NCBI GenBank assembly: GCA_903919535.1
Contig: CAIXIP010000244.1
Coordinates: 1 to 43,744 of the forward strand
Direction: 5' to 3'
Source: an uncultured Bacteroidota bacterium
Lineage (GTDB): Bacteria > Bacteroidota > Bacteroidia > 2-12-FULL-35-15
DNA: 43,744 bases
Part shown: in pieces, positions 26,188-35,387 of the stretch
Layout of the letters: the number at the start of each line of letters is the position of its first letter
Numbering within the stretch: position 1 is the first letter of the stretch
The notes under the pieces: generated by a model
Told to the model about the DNA's origin: nothing
Seen by the model: the letters and a program-made list of their open reading frames with translations, nothing else
Databases searched by the model: none
Program-made: the position numbers and the translations under genes

Positions 26188-27177
26188 ATGAAAGTAGCGG
26201 TAGTAGGTGCCACAGGATTAGTAGGTACAAAAATGATCCAAGTTTTAGAGGAACGTAATTTCTCGGTAACAGAATTAATTCCAGTTGCATCTGAAAAGTC
26301 AATCGGTAAGGAAATTACATATAAAGGAAAATCATATAAAGTAGTTGGTATGCAAACAGCCATTGATATGAAGCCTGCTATTGCATTGTTTTCTGCTGGA
26401 GGAAATACCTCATTGGAATGGGCTCCAAAATTTGCAGCTGCAGGAATTACTGTAATTGATAACTCATCAGCATGGCGAATGGATGAAACAAAAAAATTGG
26501 TGGTGCCTGAAATTAATGCGACCGAATTAACCTCAACGGATAAAATAATTGCGAATCCGAATTGCTCAACTATTCAGATGGTTGTTGCATTAAATCCTTT
26601 GCATAAAAAATATAAAATTAAACGCGTTGTTGTTTCTACCTACCAATCCGTTACTGGAACAGGTGTTAAGGCAGTTACACAATTAATGAATGAGCGACAA
26701 GGAATAAAAGGAGAGATGGCATATGCATATCCAATCGATTTAAATGTAATTCCACACATTGACGTTTTTACTGATAACGGTTATACCAAAGAAGAAATGA
26801 AAATGGTAAAAGAGACTGTTAAAATTATGGGTGATGAAAACATTCGTGTTACTGCTACAACGGTTCGTATTCCTGTGATGGGCGGACACAGCGAAAGTGT
26901 GAATGTTGAATTTGAAAATGAATTTGAGTTGAATGATATACGTACTATTTTGACTAATTCTCCTGGAATTATTTTAGTTGATGACGTTAAAAATTTAAAA
27001 TATCCGATGCCGATGGATGCCCATGAAAAAGATGAAGTTTTTGTAGGTCGTTTGCGTAGAGATGAGACGCAAGCAAAAACATTGAACATGTGGATCGTTT
27101 CAGATAATTTAAGAAAAGGTGCCTCAACAAATGCAATTCAGATAGCTGAATATTTAGTGAAGAATGGGTTGGTGTAA
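26188..27177 (+). CDS. asd: aspartate-semialdehyde dehydrogenase
   Basis: A 329-residue enzyme catalysing NADPH-dependent reduction of aspartyl phosphate to aspartate semialdehyde, the branch point to lysine, threonine, methionine and diaminopimelate. The nucleotide-binding GATGLVG is at residues 8-14. Catalytic Cys126 sits in ANPNCSTIQ, the substrate-binding region contains QSVTGTGVKAV, and PVMGGHSESVNVEF holds the catalytic histidine. The length is usual for the bacterial enzyme. It is expressed alone, behind a leader with a terminator, so transcription attenuation is likely. Confidence 0.95.
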   Translation: MKVAVVGATGLVGTKMIQVLEERNFSVTELIPVASEKSIGKEITYKGKSYKVVGMQTAIDMKPAIALFSAGGNTSLEWAPKFAAAGITVIDNSSAWRMDETKKLVVPEINATELTSTDKIIANPNCSTIQMVVALNPLHKKYKIKRVVVSTYQSVTGTGVKAVTQLMNERQGIKGEMAYAYPIDLNVIPHIDVFTDNGYTKEEMKMVKETVKIMGDENIRVTATTVRIPVMGGHSESVNVEFENEFELNDIRTILTNSPGIILVDDVKNLKYPMPMDAHEKDEVFVGRLRRDETQAKTLNMWIVSDNLRKGASTNAIQIAEYLVKNGLV

Positions 27178-27295
27178 ATAATTTTTACTAGTCAATCAAT
27201 AAATAAATTTCTTTGATTACCCCATCGTTTTATCCTCCTATAGAAAAGGAACGTATTACGCCAGGTGAATATGCAAAATGTAGATTGCGGATGTT

Positions 27296-27399
27296 ACCCT
27301 GAGTTTGTCGAAGGGTGCGGGAAAGCATACACACATGTTCCGAAAAACTCAACATGGCCGCGCTTAGTTCGGTTTGGTCATTTCGATATGAGTCGAAAT
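27296..27399. repeat. cluster of three small intergenic inverted repeats
   Basis: Three inverted repeats follow each other: ACCCT/AGGGT (27296-27316, enclosing GAGTTTGTCGA), CATGTT/AACATG (27334-27356) and ATTTCGA/TCGAAAT (27380-27399). The first closely resembles the CCCTGAGCTTGTCGAAGGG-type short repeat found scattered between genes in many bacterial genomes. The stretch is richer in G and C than its surroundings and has no open frame. It lies between the ends of asd and the convergent acyltransferase gene. Confidence 0.55.
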
Positions 27400-27424
27400 T
27401 TTGGTTAGGTAATAAATTTTAAAC

Positions 27425-28774
27425 CTAATTTTTGGAAGCCAAATATTTTTCTTTTGCAATTTGCAGCTCTTCAATAATAGCAGTTCGTTCGCTAATCAAT
27501 TCTTCAACTGTTTTGCGATCTTTGCGTACCATATCTAATAAGCGCCATCGTCCAAATATTTTTTTCATCATTGGATAAAAAGCCAATGCATGCGCTGCAG
27601 TCATTGGAACAACAAGTGCATATATTCCAAGAAACATCCAGCTTCTGAAAATCAACGCAACTGTTAATAGTTGTAAAGGATAATAAATTAACCAAATAAA
27701 CATTGCTAGATTTGAATATATCGATGCGAAAAATTCGATATCCTTCGCCTTTTTTGTTGCTATTCTTTTTGCTAAAAAATAAGGTGGAAAATTTGTTGCT
27801 AAGCCAATTGCATAAATTGGCAATCCCATCCATAACATCAAAAATTCTAAAATAAAGGTTCCGATACTCATTTTGTTGATCTTTTCTGGACGCAACAAAT
27901 GATCACGCAAATTATTCTTTTTTAACTTTTTTGTATATGATAAAACTTTTGTTTTAAGAGATTCGATCAATTCTGGATGCTGTTCATCCAGATAATTTAC
28001 CATGTCTGTAATTGCTCTGCTGGCATGATATTGATGCTCTATACTTTTTTCGTTCTTTTTATGTTCTTTTAACCAAAGATGAATGTATATTTCTTCTATG
28101 CCTGTAACCAATTCGTCATTATCGGGGTTTTTGATTATAACAACTAATTTGGACATTTCTTGTTCAAGACTTTTTGTGAAACTATTTATAGCTCTCACTT
28201 TGTCTTGTTTATATTGCTCTTCGTACTTCTGTATTGAAATAGGTTTCCCAATTTCCATAAATAATTTACTGCGAAATTTTGCAGGATTTGTATAATTCAA
28301 ACCTATAGGAATTACGCATACATCTTTTTTAAATTCAAAATTTTCTTCTGTCTGAAAAACGATACGGGATAACCCCTTTTTTAAAGGTTGTAAGCGCCTT
28401 TGCTGAATACAAATTGCTTCTGGAAAAATAAGAATTGTTTTATTGCTTGCAAGCAACGTTCTGCATTCTTCAAATGATTTATTATTTTTTTTGATTTCAC
28501 CATAGCCTTCTTGCAAACGAAACATAGGACTCATATTCATGCTATTCAAGGCCCATTTTACAAAACGACCTTTGAACACATCACCACGCGCATAAAATCT
28601 TACTTTTTGCGGTACGGTCATAGCAACAATTACCGGATCAACAAGAGCATTGGTGTGATTGGGAGCCCAAATAATAGGTTTGTTAGCAGGAATATTCTTT
28701 AACCCGATGTATTCGTATTTATAAAAAATTCGAAAAAAAATATTCCCCAACGGCCTTAAAATAGTATATAACAC
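27425..28774 (-). CDS. PlsC-family acyltransferase with C-terminal membrane segments
   Basis: A 449-residue protein. The N-terminal half is a lysophospholipid/glycerol-3-phosphate acyltransferase domain with the catalytic H(x4)D-type motif at His40-Asp46 (APNHTNALVD) and the acceptor motif FPEA (more often FPEG). Between about 300 and 415 there are three or four hydrophobic segments (FILEFLMLWMGLPIYAIGLA and following), with a basic helical tail. It probably transfers an acyl chain to a phospholipid or aminolipid precursor at the inner membrane. The start is GTG at 28774, with an in-frame TGA six bases upstream ruling out a longer form. It is 85 bases downstream of pyrC and may be its own unit, with a possible minus-strand -7 box TATTTTTG at 28800-28807. 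Confidence 0.85.
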   Translation of the reverse strand: MLYTILRPLGNIFFRIFYKYEYIGLKNIPANKPIIWAPNHTNALVDPVIVAMTVPQKVRFYARGDVFKGRFVKWALNSMNMSPMFRLQEGYGEIKKNNKSFEECRTLLASNKTILIFPEAICIQQRRLQPLKKGLSRIVFQTEENFEFKKDVCVIPIGLNYTNPAKFRSKLFMEIGKPISIQKYEEQYKQDKVRAINSFTKSLEQEMSKLVVIIKNPDNDELVTGIEEIYIHLWLKEHKKNEKSIEHQYHASRAITDMVNYLDEQHPELIESLKTKVLSYTKKLKKNNLRDHLLRPEKINKMSIGTFILEFLMLWMGLPIYAIGLATNFPPYFLAKRIATKKAKDIEFFASIYSNLAMFIWLIYYPLQLLTVALIFRSWMFLGIYALVVPMTAAHALAFYPMMKKIFGRWRLLDMVRKDRKTVEELISERTAIIEELQIAKEKYLASKN

Positions 28775-28859
28775 GAATCAGATTTTTAAAATTAAAAAAC
28801 AAAAATAATTAATTGACTTTAATAAGTGAATTCATTTGAAAAAATAGTTTGAATGTAAA

Positions 28860-30197
28860 TTAACATTCGAACAAAAGACGCTGACCTTTTTCTGAATGAT
28901 TGAAATGGCCATTTTCATAGACCAAATTGCCATTTACAAACGTGTGTGTAATTTTTGAATGGAATACAGCTCCTTCAAAAGGCGACCAGCCACATTTATA
29001 ATATATGTTTGATTTGTCAACTGTCCATGGGGAATTTAGATCAACTAAAACCAGATCGGCAAAATATCCTTCACGAATATATCCACGTTTTTCAATCTTA
29101 AAGCAATCTGTTACAGCATGAGACATTTTCTCCGCAATTTTCTCTAAAGAGATTTTTCCTTGTCTATTTAATTCCAACATTGCTACTAAAGAGTGTTGTA
29201 CCAAAGGGCCTCCAGATGGAGCTTTGAAGTACGACTGCTGTTTTTCTTCAAGTGTATGCGGAGCGTGGTCGGTTGCAATTATGTCAATTTTGTTTTCTAA
29301 AACTCCTTTTATCAAAGCGTTTCGATCGCTTGCTTTTTTTACAGCGGGATTCCATTTGATGAAAACGTCTTTTGTTTTGTAATCTTCATCACTAAACCAA
29401 AGATGATGAATACAGGCTTCTGCGGTTATTCGTTTTTCTTTTAGTGGAATTGTTGAGTCAAATAATTCTAATTCTTTTTCTGTTGATATATGTAAAATAT
29501 GTAAACGGGTATTGTGTTTTTTTGCCAAAGCTATTGCTAAAGCAGATGATTTGTAACATGCTTCTTCGCTCCGAATTAGAGGGTGACATTCCATAGGGAT
29601 ATCTTCTCCGTACTTCTCTTTGTAGATTGCAATATTATTTTTGATAGTTGTTTCATCTTCACAATGTGTAGCAATTAATAATTTGCATTTTGAAAAAAGG
29701 GCTTCCAACGTTTCATTTTTATCAACTAGCATATTACCTGTTGATGAACCCATAAAAACTTTTATTCCACAAACATTTCGTGGATTTGTTTTCAGCACTT
29801 CATCAATATTATCATTGGAGGCACCCATAAAAAATGAATAATTTGCCAATGAAACTTCTGATGCTCGTTTGTATTTTTCTTCCAACAATTCCTGTGTAAA
29901 TGTATTCGGAATGGTATTTGGCATTTCCATGAATGAGGTTACTCCTCCTGCTACAGCCGCTTTTGCTTCTGTATAAATTTCCGCTTTGTGAATTAACCCA
30001 GGTTCACGAAAATGCACTTGGTCATCAATACAACCTGGAAACAAATACTTGCCAGTAGCATCAATAATTAGGTCAGCTTTAATATTTATTTCTGCAGACG
30101 AAATTTTTGCAATTTGATCATTTTGAATCAAAACATTTCCACGAATTATTTTCCCTTCGTTAACGATGTTTGAATTTATAATTAAAATAGTTTTCAT
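28860..30197 (-). CDS. pyrC: dihydroorotase
   Basis: A 445-residue amidohydrolase that would interconvert carbamoyl-aspartate and dihydroorotate in pyrimidine synthesis. Visible motifs are DDQVHFREPG (Gln60, His62, Arg64), the carbamylated-lysine region CGIKVFMGSSTGNM, metal ligands in IATHCEDE and LHILHIST, and the catalytic Asp in IATDHAPHT. The first His of the usual HxH is replaced by Gln, which as far as I know is normal for the Bacteroidota group of dihydroorotases. Its ATG overlaps the TGA of the M28 peptidase gene by one base (TGATG), so the two are translationally coupled. It is an unusual neighbour for a pyrimidine gene. Confidence 0.9.
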   Translation of the reverse strand: MKTILIINSNIVNEGKIIRGNVLIQNDQIAKISSAEINIKADLIIDATGKYLFPGCIDDQVHFREPGLIHKAEIYTEAKAAVAGGVTSFMEMPNTIPNTFTQELLEEKYKRASEVSLANYSFFMGASNDNIDEVLKTNPRNVCGIKVFMGSSTGNMLVDKNETLEALFSKCKLLIATHCEDETTIKNNIAIYKEKYGEDIPMECHPLIRSEEACYKSSALAIALAKKHNTRLHILHISTEKELELFDSTIPLKEKRITAEACIHHLWFSDEDYKTKDVFIKWNPAVKKASDRNALIKGVLENKIDIIATDHAPHTLEEKQQSYFKAPSGGPLVQHSLVAMLELNRQGKISLEKIAEKMSHAVTDCFKIEKRGYIREGYFADLVLVDLNSPWTVDKSNIYYKCGWSPFEGAVFHSKITHTFVNGNLVYENGHFNHSEKGQRLLFEC

Positions 30198-31426
30198 CAG
30201 AAAGTAACTTTTAATTTAATTTCTTTACCATTCCTAAGAACGGTAACTTCAACGGTATCTCCTGCCTTATATGCAGATAAACCTTTCATATAATCCATTG
30301 TGCTCTCCACTTTTATTTCTCCAAACTGGATCACAACATCTCCTTTTAGGATCCCGGCTTTTGATGCAGGTTTTCCATCGGTAACACCATCAATACGCAT
30401 TCCTTTTCCATCATAAGTATAGTCAGGCATTACACCCATGGTAATTTTATATTTCCGTGTACCGGAGTCTGTGTTTCTTGTTTTTAGGAATTGAAGTTTA
30501 GGTAATTTTTCTGTTTCTTCTTCGATTTTAATAATGTATTCCAATACCTTTTTTTCACCAGCGAAATTAATTTTTGAATAATCATCGCTTGGTTTATGAT
30601 AATCGGAATGCTGTCCTGTAAAGAAATGTAAAGCTGGAATATTTGTTAAGTAAAAAGATGTTTGATCGGAGTGCCCAATACCTGCACTGTCTTTTTTTAT
30701 GCTTAGATCTGTTTGTGTTTTATCAATCATTGGCACCCAGTCGGGCGCTGTTCCTACACCAAATATCATGAGTTTTTTTGTTGTATCATTCATGCGGCCG
30801 ATCATATCCATGTTGATCATGTAATTCACTTTTGAAAAATCGATGGTAGGGTTTTCGCAAAATTTCTTAGAGCCATATAATCCTAATTCTTCACCAGAAA
30901 AACAAATGAATAAAAAATTGAATTTTTCTTTACGATTGTTTTGTGAAAAATAGCGCGCGAGTTCAAGAACTCCAGCTACTCCTGAAGCGTTGTCGTCAGC
31001 TCCATTATGTATTTTCCCTAAAGGATTTGGGTCAAGTGAGTTTTTATCTAATCCCATTCCCAAATGATCGAAATGAGCCCCAATTATCACTGTGTTTTCT
31101 GCTCCATTATCGAGATAGCCTACAACATCGATTGCAGAAACAACTTCGCCACCGATGGTATCGTGAACATCTTTTGGTTTTTTGAATGTATAGGAATAAT
31201 AATAACTATTTAAATTTCCTTTAGGTGAAAGTTTTAGATTGCTATAATTTGTTCTTATGTAATTAGCAGCCGTTAGTTCATCTTGGGTTCCGGTTCCTCG
31301 TCCCTTTAATTTATCACTTGCCAGAAATTTGATATGCTTTTTTAATTGTGATACGCTAATTTCTTGCGCAGAAACCGTGTAGAATGAAAAGATTAGTATA
31401 GCGAAAAACAGAGTTAAAGATTTCAT
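30197..31426 (-). CDS. secreted M28-family zinc aminopeptidase with PDZ domain
   Basis: A 409-residue protein with a signal peptide (residues 1-20, ending VSAQ). The M28 metal ligands are all visible: GAHFDHLG (His/Asp), HNGADDNASG (bridging Asp), SGEELGLYG (catalytic Glu and ligand Glu), NMDMIGR (Asp) and GQHSDYHKPSDD (His). A PDZ domain covers about the last 90 residues (MRIDGVTDGKPASKAGILKGDVVIQFG). It should remove N-terminal residues from peptides in the periplasm or outside the cell. It lies 16 bases downstream of the TolB-like gene and overlaps pyrC by one base, so the three are one operon. Confidence 0.92.
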   Translation of the reverse strand: MKSLTLFFAILIFSFYTVSAQEISVSQLKKHIKFLASDKLKGRGTGTQDELTAANYIRTNYSNLKLSPKGNLNSYYYSYTFKKPKDVHDTIGGEVVSAIDVVGYLDNGAENTVIIGAHFDHLGMGLDKNSLDPNPLGKIHNGADDNASGVAGVLELARYFSQNNRKEKFNFLFICFSGEELGLYGSKKFCENPTIDFSKVNYMINMDMIGRMNDTTKKLMIFGVGTAPDWVPMIDKTQTDLSIKKDSAGIGHSDQTSFYLTNIPALHFFTGQHSDYHKPSDDYSKINFAGEKKVLEYIIKIEEETEKLPKLQFLKTRNTDSGTRKYKITMGVMPDYTYDGKGMRIDGVTDGKPASKAGILKGDVVIQFGEIKVESTMDYMKGLSAYKAGDTVEVTVLRNGKEIKLKVTF

Positions 31427-31442
31427 TATGAATAGGAATTAA

Positions 31443-32486
31443 TTAATCCACCCAATCGGCAATAAAGACATTGGTATCGTGTGTTCCGTGGTTATTTCTG
31501 TTAGATGAAAATACTAATTTCTTTTTGTCGGGCGAAAACATTGCGAAAGCATTAAATACACTTTCAGTTGTTATTTGTTCTAAACTTGTTCCATCTTCAT
31601 TAATCATATATAACTGAAAATTAAATCCATTTTCTGCTTTACAATTAGAAGAGAAAATTATTTTTTTTCCATCAGGCGAAAAAAATGGCGCCCAGTTTGC
31701 TTTTCCGAGGTGAGTGATTTGTTTTAAATTAGATCCATCGATGTTGCAAACAAAAATTTCCATATCACTAGGAGCAACCAATCCTTGAGCATAATAATCT
31801 TTGTACTCTTTTACTTCTGACTCAGTTTTCGGTCTTGAAGCCCGAAAAACTAATTTAGTTCCATCTGGTGAAAAAAATGCGCCACCATCATATCCTAAAC
31901 CATTAGTGATTTGTTTTTGGTTTGTTCCATCAATATTCATGGTCCATAATTCCAGATCACCAGAACGAGTAGAAGTAAAAACAATTTTATCTCCTTTCGG
32001 GGAAATTGTTGCCTCGGCATCATATCCGGGGGAATCGGTAAGTTGTTTGGTTATATTTCCTTTTAGGTCAGCAATAAAAATATCGTAAGAACTAAAAATA
32101 TTCCATAAGTATTTTCCATTTTTTCTTAGGTCACCGGTTTCAGGGCAGTTTTCTCCGGCCTTATGTGTTGATGCATATAAAATGTGATTGCCATCGGGTA
32201 AAAAGTAAGCGCAGGTTGTTCTGCCTTTTCCTGTGCTGATCCTTGAAGGTTTGTATAAAGTGTCTTTTGATGCATCAGAAATATTCATCATAAAAATCTG
32301 GTCGCAATTCACTCCCCATTTTTTATAGTTGGATTGAAAAGAAAGATTTTTACTGTCGAAGCTAAAATATGCTTCAGCGTTATCGCCTCCAAAAGTTAGT
32401 TGTGTAATGTTTTTTAAATGTTTTTCATTTTGAGAAAATGAAAGTTGAAAAATCAGAACAGTAAAAATTAAAATTATTTTTTTCAT
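31443..32486 (-). CDS. TolB-like beta-propeller (PD40) exported protein
   Basis: A 347-residue protein with a signal peptide (about 1-18, ending LSFSQ). It consists of six or so PD40 blades. Repeated signatures are SPKGDKIVFTSTRSGDLELWTMNIDGTNQ, shortened in other blades to SPDGTKLVF, SPDGKKIIF and SPDKKKLVF. This is the beta-propeller found in TolB and dipeptidyl-peptidase-like proteins, without any catalytic domain. Since it is the first gene of an operon with an M28 peptidase, it may bind the peptide substrate or the peptidase itself (inference). Confidence 0.85.
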   Translation of the reverse strand: MKKIILIFTVLIFQLSFSQNEKHLKNITQLTFGGDNAEAYFSFDSKNLSFQSNYKKWGVNCDQIFMMNISDASKDTLYKPSRISTGKGRTTCAYFLPDGNHILYASTHKAGENCPETGDLRKNGKYLWNIFSSYDIFIADLKGNITKQLTDSPGYDAEATISPKGDKIVFTSTRSGDLELWTMNIDGTNQKQITNGLGYDGGAFFSPDGTKLVFRASRPKTESEVKEYKDYYAQGLVAPSDMEIFVCNIDGSNLKQITHLGKANWAPFFSPDGKKIIFSSNCKAENGFNFQLYMINEDGTSLEQITTESVFNAFAMFSPDKKKLVFSSNRNNHGTHDTNVFIADWVD

Positions 32487-32541
32487 GTGTAGATAATTTT
32501 TTCACACCAATTAGTTGATTCTCTATGAAATCGCAATTAGT

Positions 32542-33270
32542 TTATTGTGACTGTTTTTTAGAAATTTTTTTGAAGCGCATTTGTAACACTCCCCAAAATG
32601 CTTCTTTAAAAATGCCTTTGCTCATTTTAGAAGAGCCTTCAATTCTATCGGTAAATGTAATTGGAACCTCAACTAAATTAAATCCAAGTTTGTAAGCTGT
32701 GTATTTCATTTCGATTTGAAAAGCGTAGCCAACAAATTTTATTTCATTGAAATTAATTCGCTCGAGTACTCTTCTTTTGTAACATTTGAATCCTGCAGTT
32801 GTATCATGTATTGGAATCCATAATACCATTCGAGCGTATACTGATGCATAAAAAGACATCAAAACTCTTCCTTTGGGCCAGTTTTCAACCTTTCCGTCTT
32901 TAACATATCTCGATCCGATTGCAACATCGGCACCATTTACACAAGCTTCTCGTAAACGAACCAAATCATCTGGATTATGAGAGAAATCGCAATCCATCTC
33001 AAAAATATATTCATATTTCCGTTGTAGTGCCCATTTAAAACCGTGTATGTAGGCTGTTCCTAAACCGAGTTTACCTTTGCGTTCTTCAATAAATAATTTA
33101 TTAGGAAATTCCTGCATTAGATTTTTTACAATAGCAGCAGTTCCATCCGGAGAACCATCATCAATAATTAATAAATGGAAAGGGTGAGGCAAAGAAAACA
33201 CTTTGCGAATCATTCGCTCAATATTTTCTTTTTCGTTGTATGTTGGTATTATAACTAAACTATCGGACAC
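32542..33270 (-). CDS. GT2 glycosyltransferase, polyprenol-monophosphomannose synthase type
   Basis: A 242-residue GT-A enzyme opening with SLVIIPTYNEKENI, then LLIIDDGSPDGT and the metal-binding acidic motif MDCDFSHNP. AIGSRYVKDGKVENWP and FKCYKRRVLERI follow, as in dolichol/polyprenol-phosphate mannosyltransferases (Dpm1-like). It lacks the C-terminal membrane segments that some members have. It would load mannose (or a related sugar) from a nucleotide sugar onto a polyprenyl phosphate at the inner membrane, as donor for GT-C enzymes. The start is GTG at 33270, and the in-frame TAA six bases upstream excludes a longer product. It lies 55 bases upstream of the TolB/M28/pyrC operon and may belong to it. 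Confidence 0.88.
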   Translation of the reverse strand: MSDSLVIIPTYNEKENIERMIRKVFSLPHPFHLLIIDDGSPDGTAAIVKNLMQEFPNKLFIEERKGKLGLGTAYIHGFKWALQRKYEYIFEMDCDFSHNPDDLVRLREACVNGADVAIGSRYVKDGKVENWPKGRVLMSFYASVYARMVLWIPIHDTTAGFKCYKRRVLERINFNEIKFVGYAFQIEMKYTAYKLGFNLVEVPITFTDRIEGSSKMSKGIFKEAFWGVLQMRFKKISKKQSQ

Positions 33271-33376
33271 GCCTTATTTCTTTGAGGAGCGAAGATAGTT
33301 CATATTCAGGAATTATGAAAGTTTTAACAATTTTTTAGGATCGCCTTTTTATATTGGTAAGCTAGGACAGCATTTA

Positions 33377-35269
33377 CTAAACAGCTCCGTTTTTAATATC
33401 TTCAACTACTGAAGGATCTAGGAGCGTTGACGTATCACCCAGATTATGAATATCACCTTCTGCAATTTTCCGTAAAATGCGTCTCATGATTTTACCGCTT
33501 CGTGTTTTAGGGAGAACTTTTACTATTTGAATTTTATCTGGTCGCGCCATTGCTCCCATATTTTTAGTGACAGTTTCAATAATTTCTTTGATTAACAAAT
33601 CTGTATCTTTTCTTTCATGTCCGCACACAACAAAAGCGTAAATCCCATATCCTTTAATATTATGCTGATAACCAACAACTGCGCTTTCAACAAGGTCGGG
33701 GTGCATATCAATTGCATTTTCAATTTCTGCTGTTCCTAATAAATGGCCGGAAACTTTTATTACATCATCAACGCGTCCCGTTATGTGGTAGTAGCCATCT
33801 TCATCTCGTTTACAAGCATCGCCTGTAAAATAATATCCTTTAAATGTTTCAAAATAATTTTCCTTACAACGGTTATGATCTCCATATGTAGTGCGGATAA
33901 TAGAGGGCCAAGGGAATTTAACACACAATCTTCCTTCAACATTATTGCCAATAATTTCATTGCCTTTTTCATCCATCAACGCAGGTTGAATTCCTGGCAA
34001 AGGTAATGTAGCAAAGCCCGGTTTTGTTTTTGTGACACCTGCAATGGGCGAAATCATTATTCCACCTGTTTCAGTTTGCCACCATGTATCTACAATCGGA
34101 CATTTTTCTTTACCAATATATTTATTGTACCAATGCCATGCAACCTCGTTTATGGGCTCTCCAACACTTCCTAATACTCGTAAAGAATCAAGTTTGTATG
34201 GTTTCACAAAATCGAGGCCCGCTGCTTCCAGCGAACGAATTGCTGTTGGGGCGGTGTAAAAAATATTTACCTGATGTTTATCAATTGTTTGCCAAAATCT
34301 TCCTGCATCAGGAAACGTAGGTGTTCCTTCAAAAAGAAGTGTTGTAGCACCTGCTAGCAATGGGCCATAAACCGAGTAAGAGTGACCTGTAATCCAGCCA
34401 ATATCTGCAGTACACCAAAATACTTCTTTATCATTGTATTGAAAAACATTTCGAAATGTATAATCTACATACACCATATATCCGCCACATGTATGCACAA
34501 CACCTTTTGGTTTTCCGGTTGAACCGGAAGTGTATAATATAAAAAGCATGTCTTCTGCATCCATTATTTCTGCAGGATAATTGGATGAGCATTTTTTCAT
34601 TTCATCCTGCCACCAAACGTCACGATTGGCCACCATTTTTACATTTTCATTCGTATGCTTATAAACGATTACTTTTTTTACGGAAGGACAAATTTGTAGC
34701 GCATCATCAATAATATTTTTAAAAGGAACCTCTTTTAATCCACGAGATGCGCTATCAACAGTGATAATCATGTTGCAACCAGCATCGTGAATTCTATCAG
34801 CCACAGATTTATATGAAAAGCCACCAAATACAACAGAATGAATTGCACCAATGCGCGCACAAGCTAAGATTGCTATTGCTAGTTCAGGAACCATTGGCAT
34901 GTAAATGCAAATTCGGTCACCTTTTTGTGCATTATTATTTTTTAACACATTTGCAAAACGACAAACTTCTGCATGAAGTTCCTTATAAGTTAATTTCCGA
35001 ACTTCATCTTTAGGGTTATTTGGCTCCCAGATAATTGCTGTTTGATCTCCTCGTGTTTCGAGATGACGATCAAGACAATTTTCTGTGATGTTGAGTTGTC
35101 CCCCCTGAAACCATTTTATAGTTGGTTCATCAAAATTCCATTCCAAAACCTTATCCCATTTTTTCTGCCAGGTAAACTGTTCGGCTTTTTCTGCCCAAAA
35201 GGCTTCAGGTGTTTCTATACTATGTTTGTATTCCTGCTGATATTGTTCGAAAGAAGTAATTCGGTTCAT
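33377..35269 (-). CDS. acs: acetyl-CoA synthetase (AMP-forming)
   Basis: A 630-residue ANL-superfamily ligase that activates acetate with ATP and CoA. Visible motifs: the P-loop ILYTSGSTGKPKGVVH, VDTWWQTETGG (adenine and acetate pocket), YFTGDACKRDEDGYYHITGRVDD (hinge region) and the C-terminal KTRSGKIMRR with Lys593. Lys593 is the residue whose acetylation regulates Acs in other bacteria. The GNAT gene at 10014-10430 is far away, and nothing links it to this site. The length is typical for Acs. It stands 106 bases upstream of the GT2 gene. Confidence 0.95.
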   Translation of the reverse strand: MNRITSFEQYQQEYKHSIETPEAFWAEKAEQFTWQKKWDKVLEWNFDEPTIKWFQGGQLNITENCLDRHLETRGDQTAIIWEPNNPKDEVRKLTYKELHAEVCRFANVLKNNNAQKGDRICIYMPMVPELAIAILACARIGAIHSVVFGGFSYKSVADRIHDAGCNMIITVDSASRGLKEVPFKNIIDDALQICPSVKKVIVYKHTNENVKMVANRDVWWQDEMKKCSSNYPAEIMDAEDMLFILYTSGSTGKPKGVVHTCGGYMVYVDYTFRNVFQYNDKEVFWCTADIGWITGHSYSVYGPLLAGATTLLFEGTPTFPDAGRFWQTIDKHQVNIFYTAPTAIRSLEAAGLDFVKPYKLDSLRVLGSVGEPINEVAWHWYNKYIGKEKCPIVDTWWQTETGGIMISPIAGVTKTKPGFATLPLPGIQPALMDEKGNEIIGNNVEGRLCVKFPWPSIIRTTYGDHNRCKENYFETFKGYYFTGDACKRDEDGYYHITGRVDDVIKVSGHLLGTAEIENAIDMHPDLVESAVVGYQHNIKGYGIYAFVVCGHERKDTDLLIKEIIETVTKNMGAMARPDKIQIVKVLPKTRSGKIMRRILRKIAEGDIHNLGDTSTLLDPSVVEDIKNGAV

Positions 35270-35387
35270 AGGGAAAGTATTTTAAATTGGGTAACTAGTT
35301 AAAGGTACCAATTTTAAAATGGAAAAGAAAATTGCATTTGAGTAGACTATTAATGGAATCAAACAAATGATTTATGTTATGTAAAAA

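Noticed and set aside
28860-30197. Dihydroorotase judged inactive because Gln60 replaces the first His of HxH
   Set aside because: As far as I know the DDQVHFREPG form is standard for Bacteroidota dihydroorotases, and all other catalytic residues are present.
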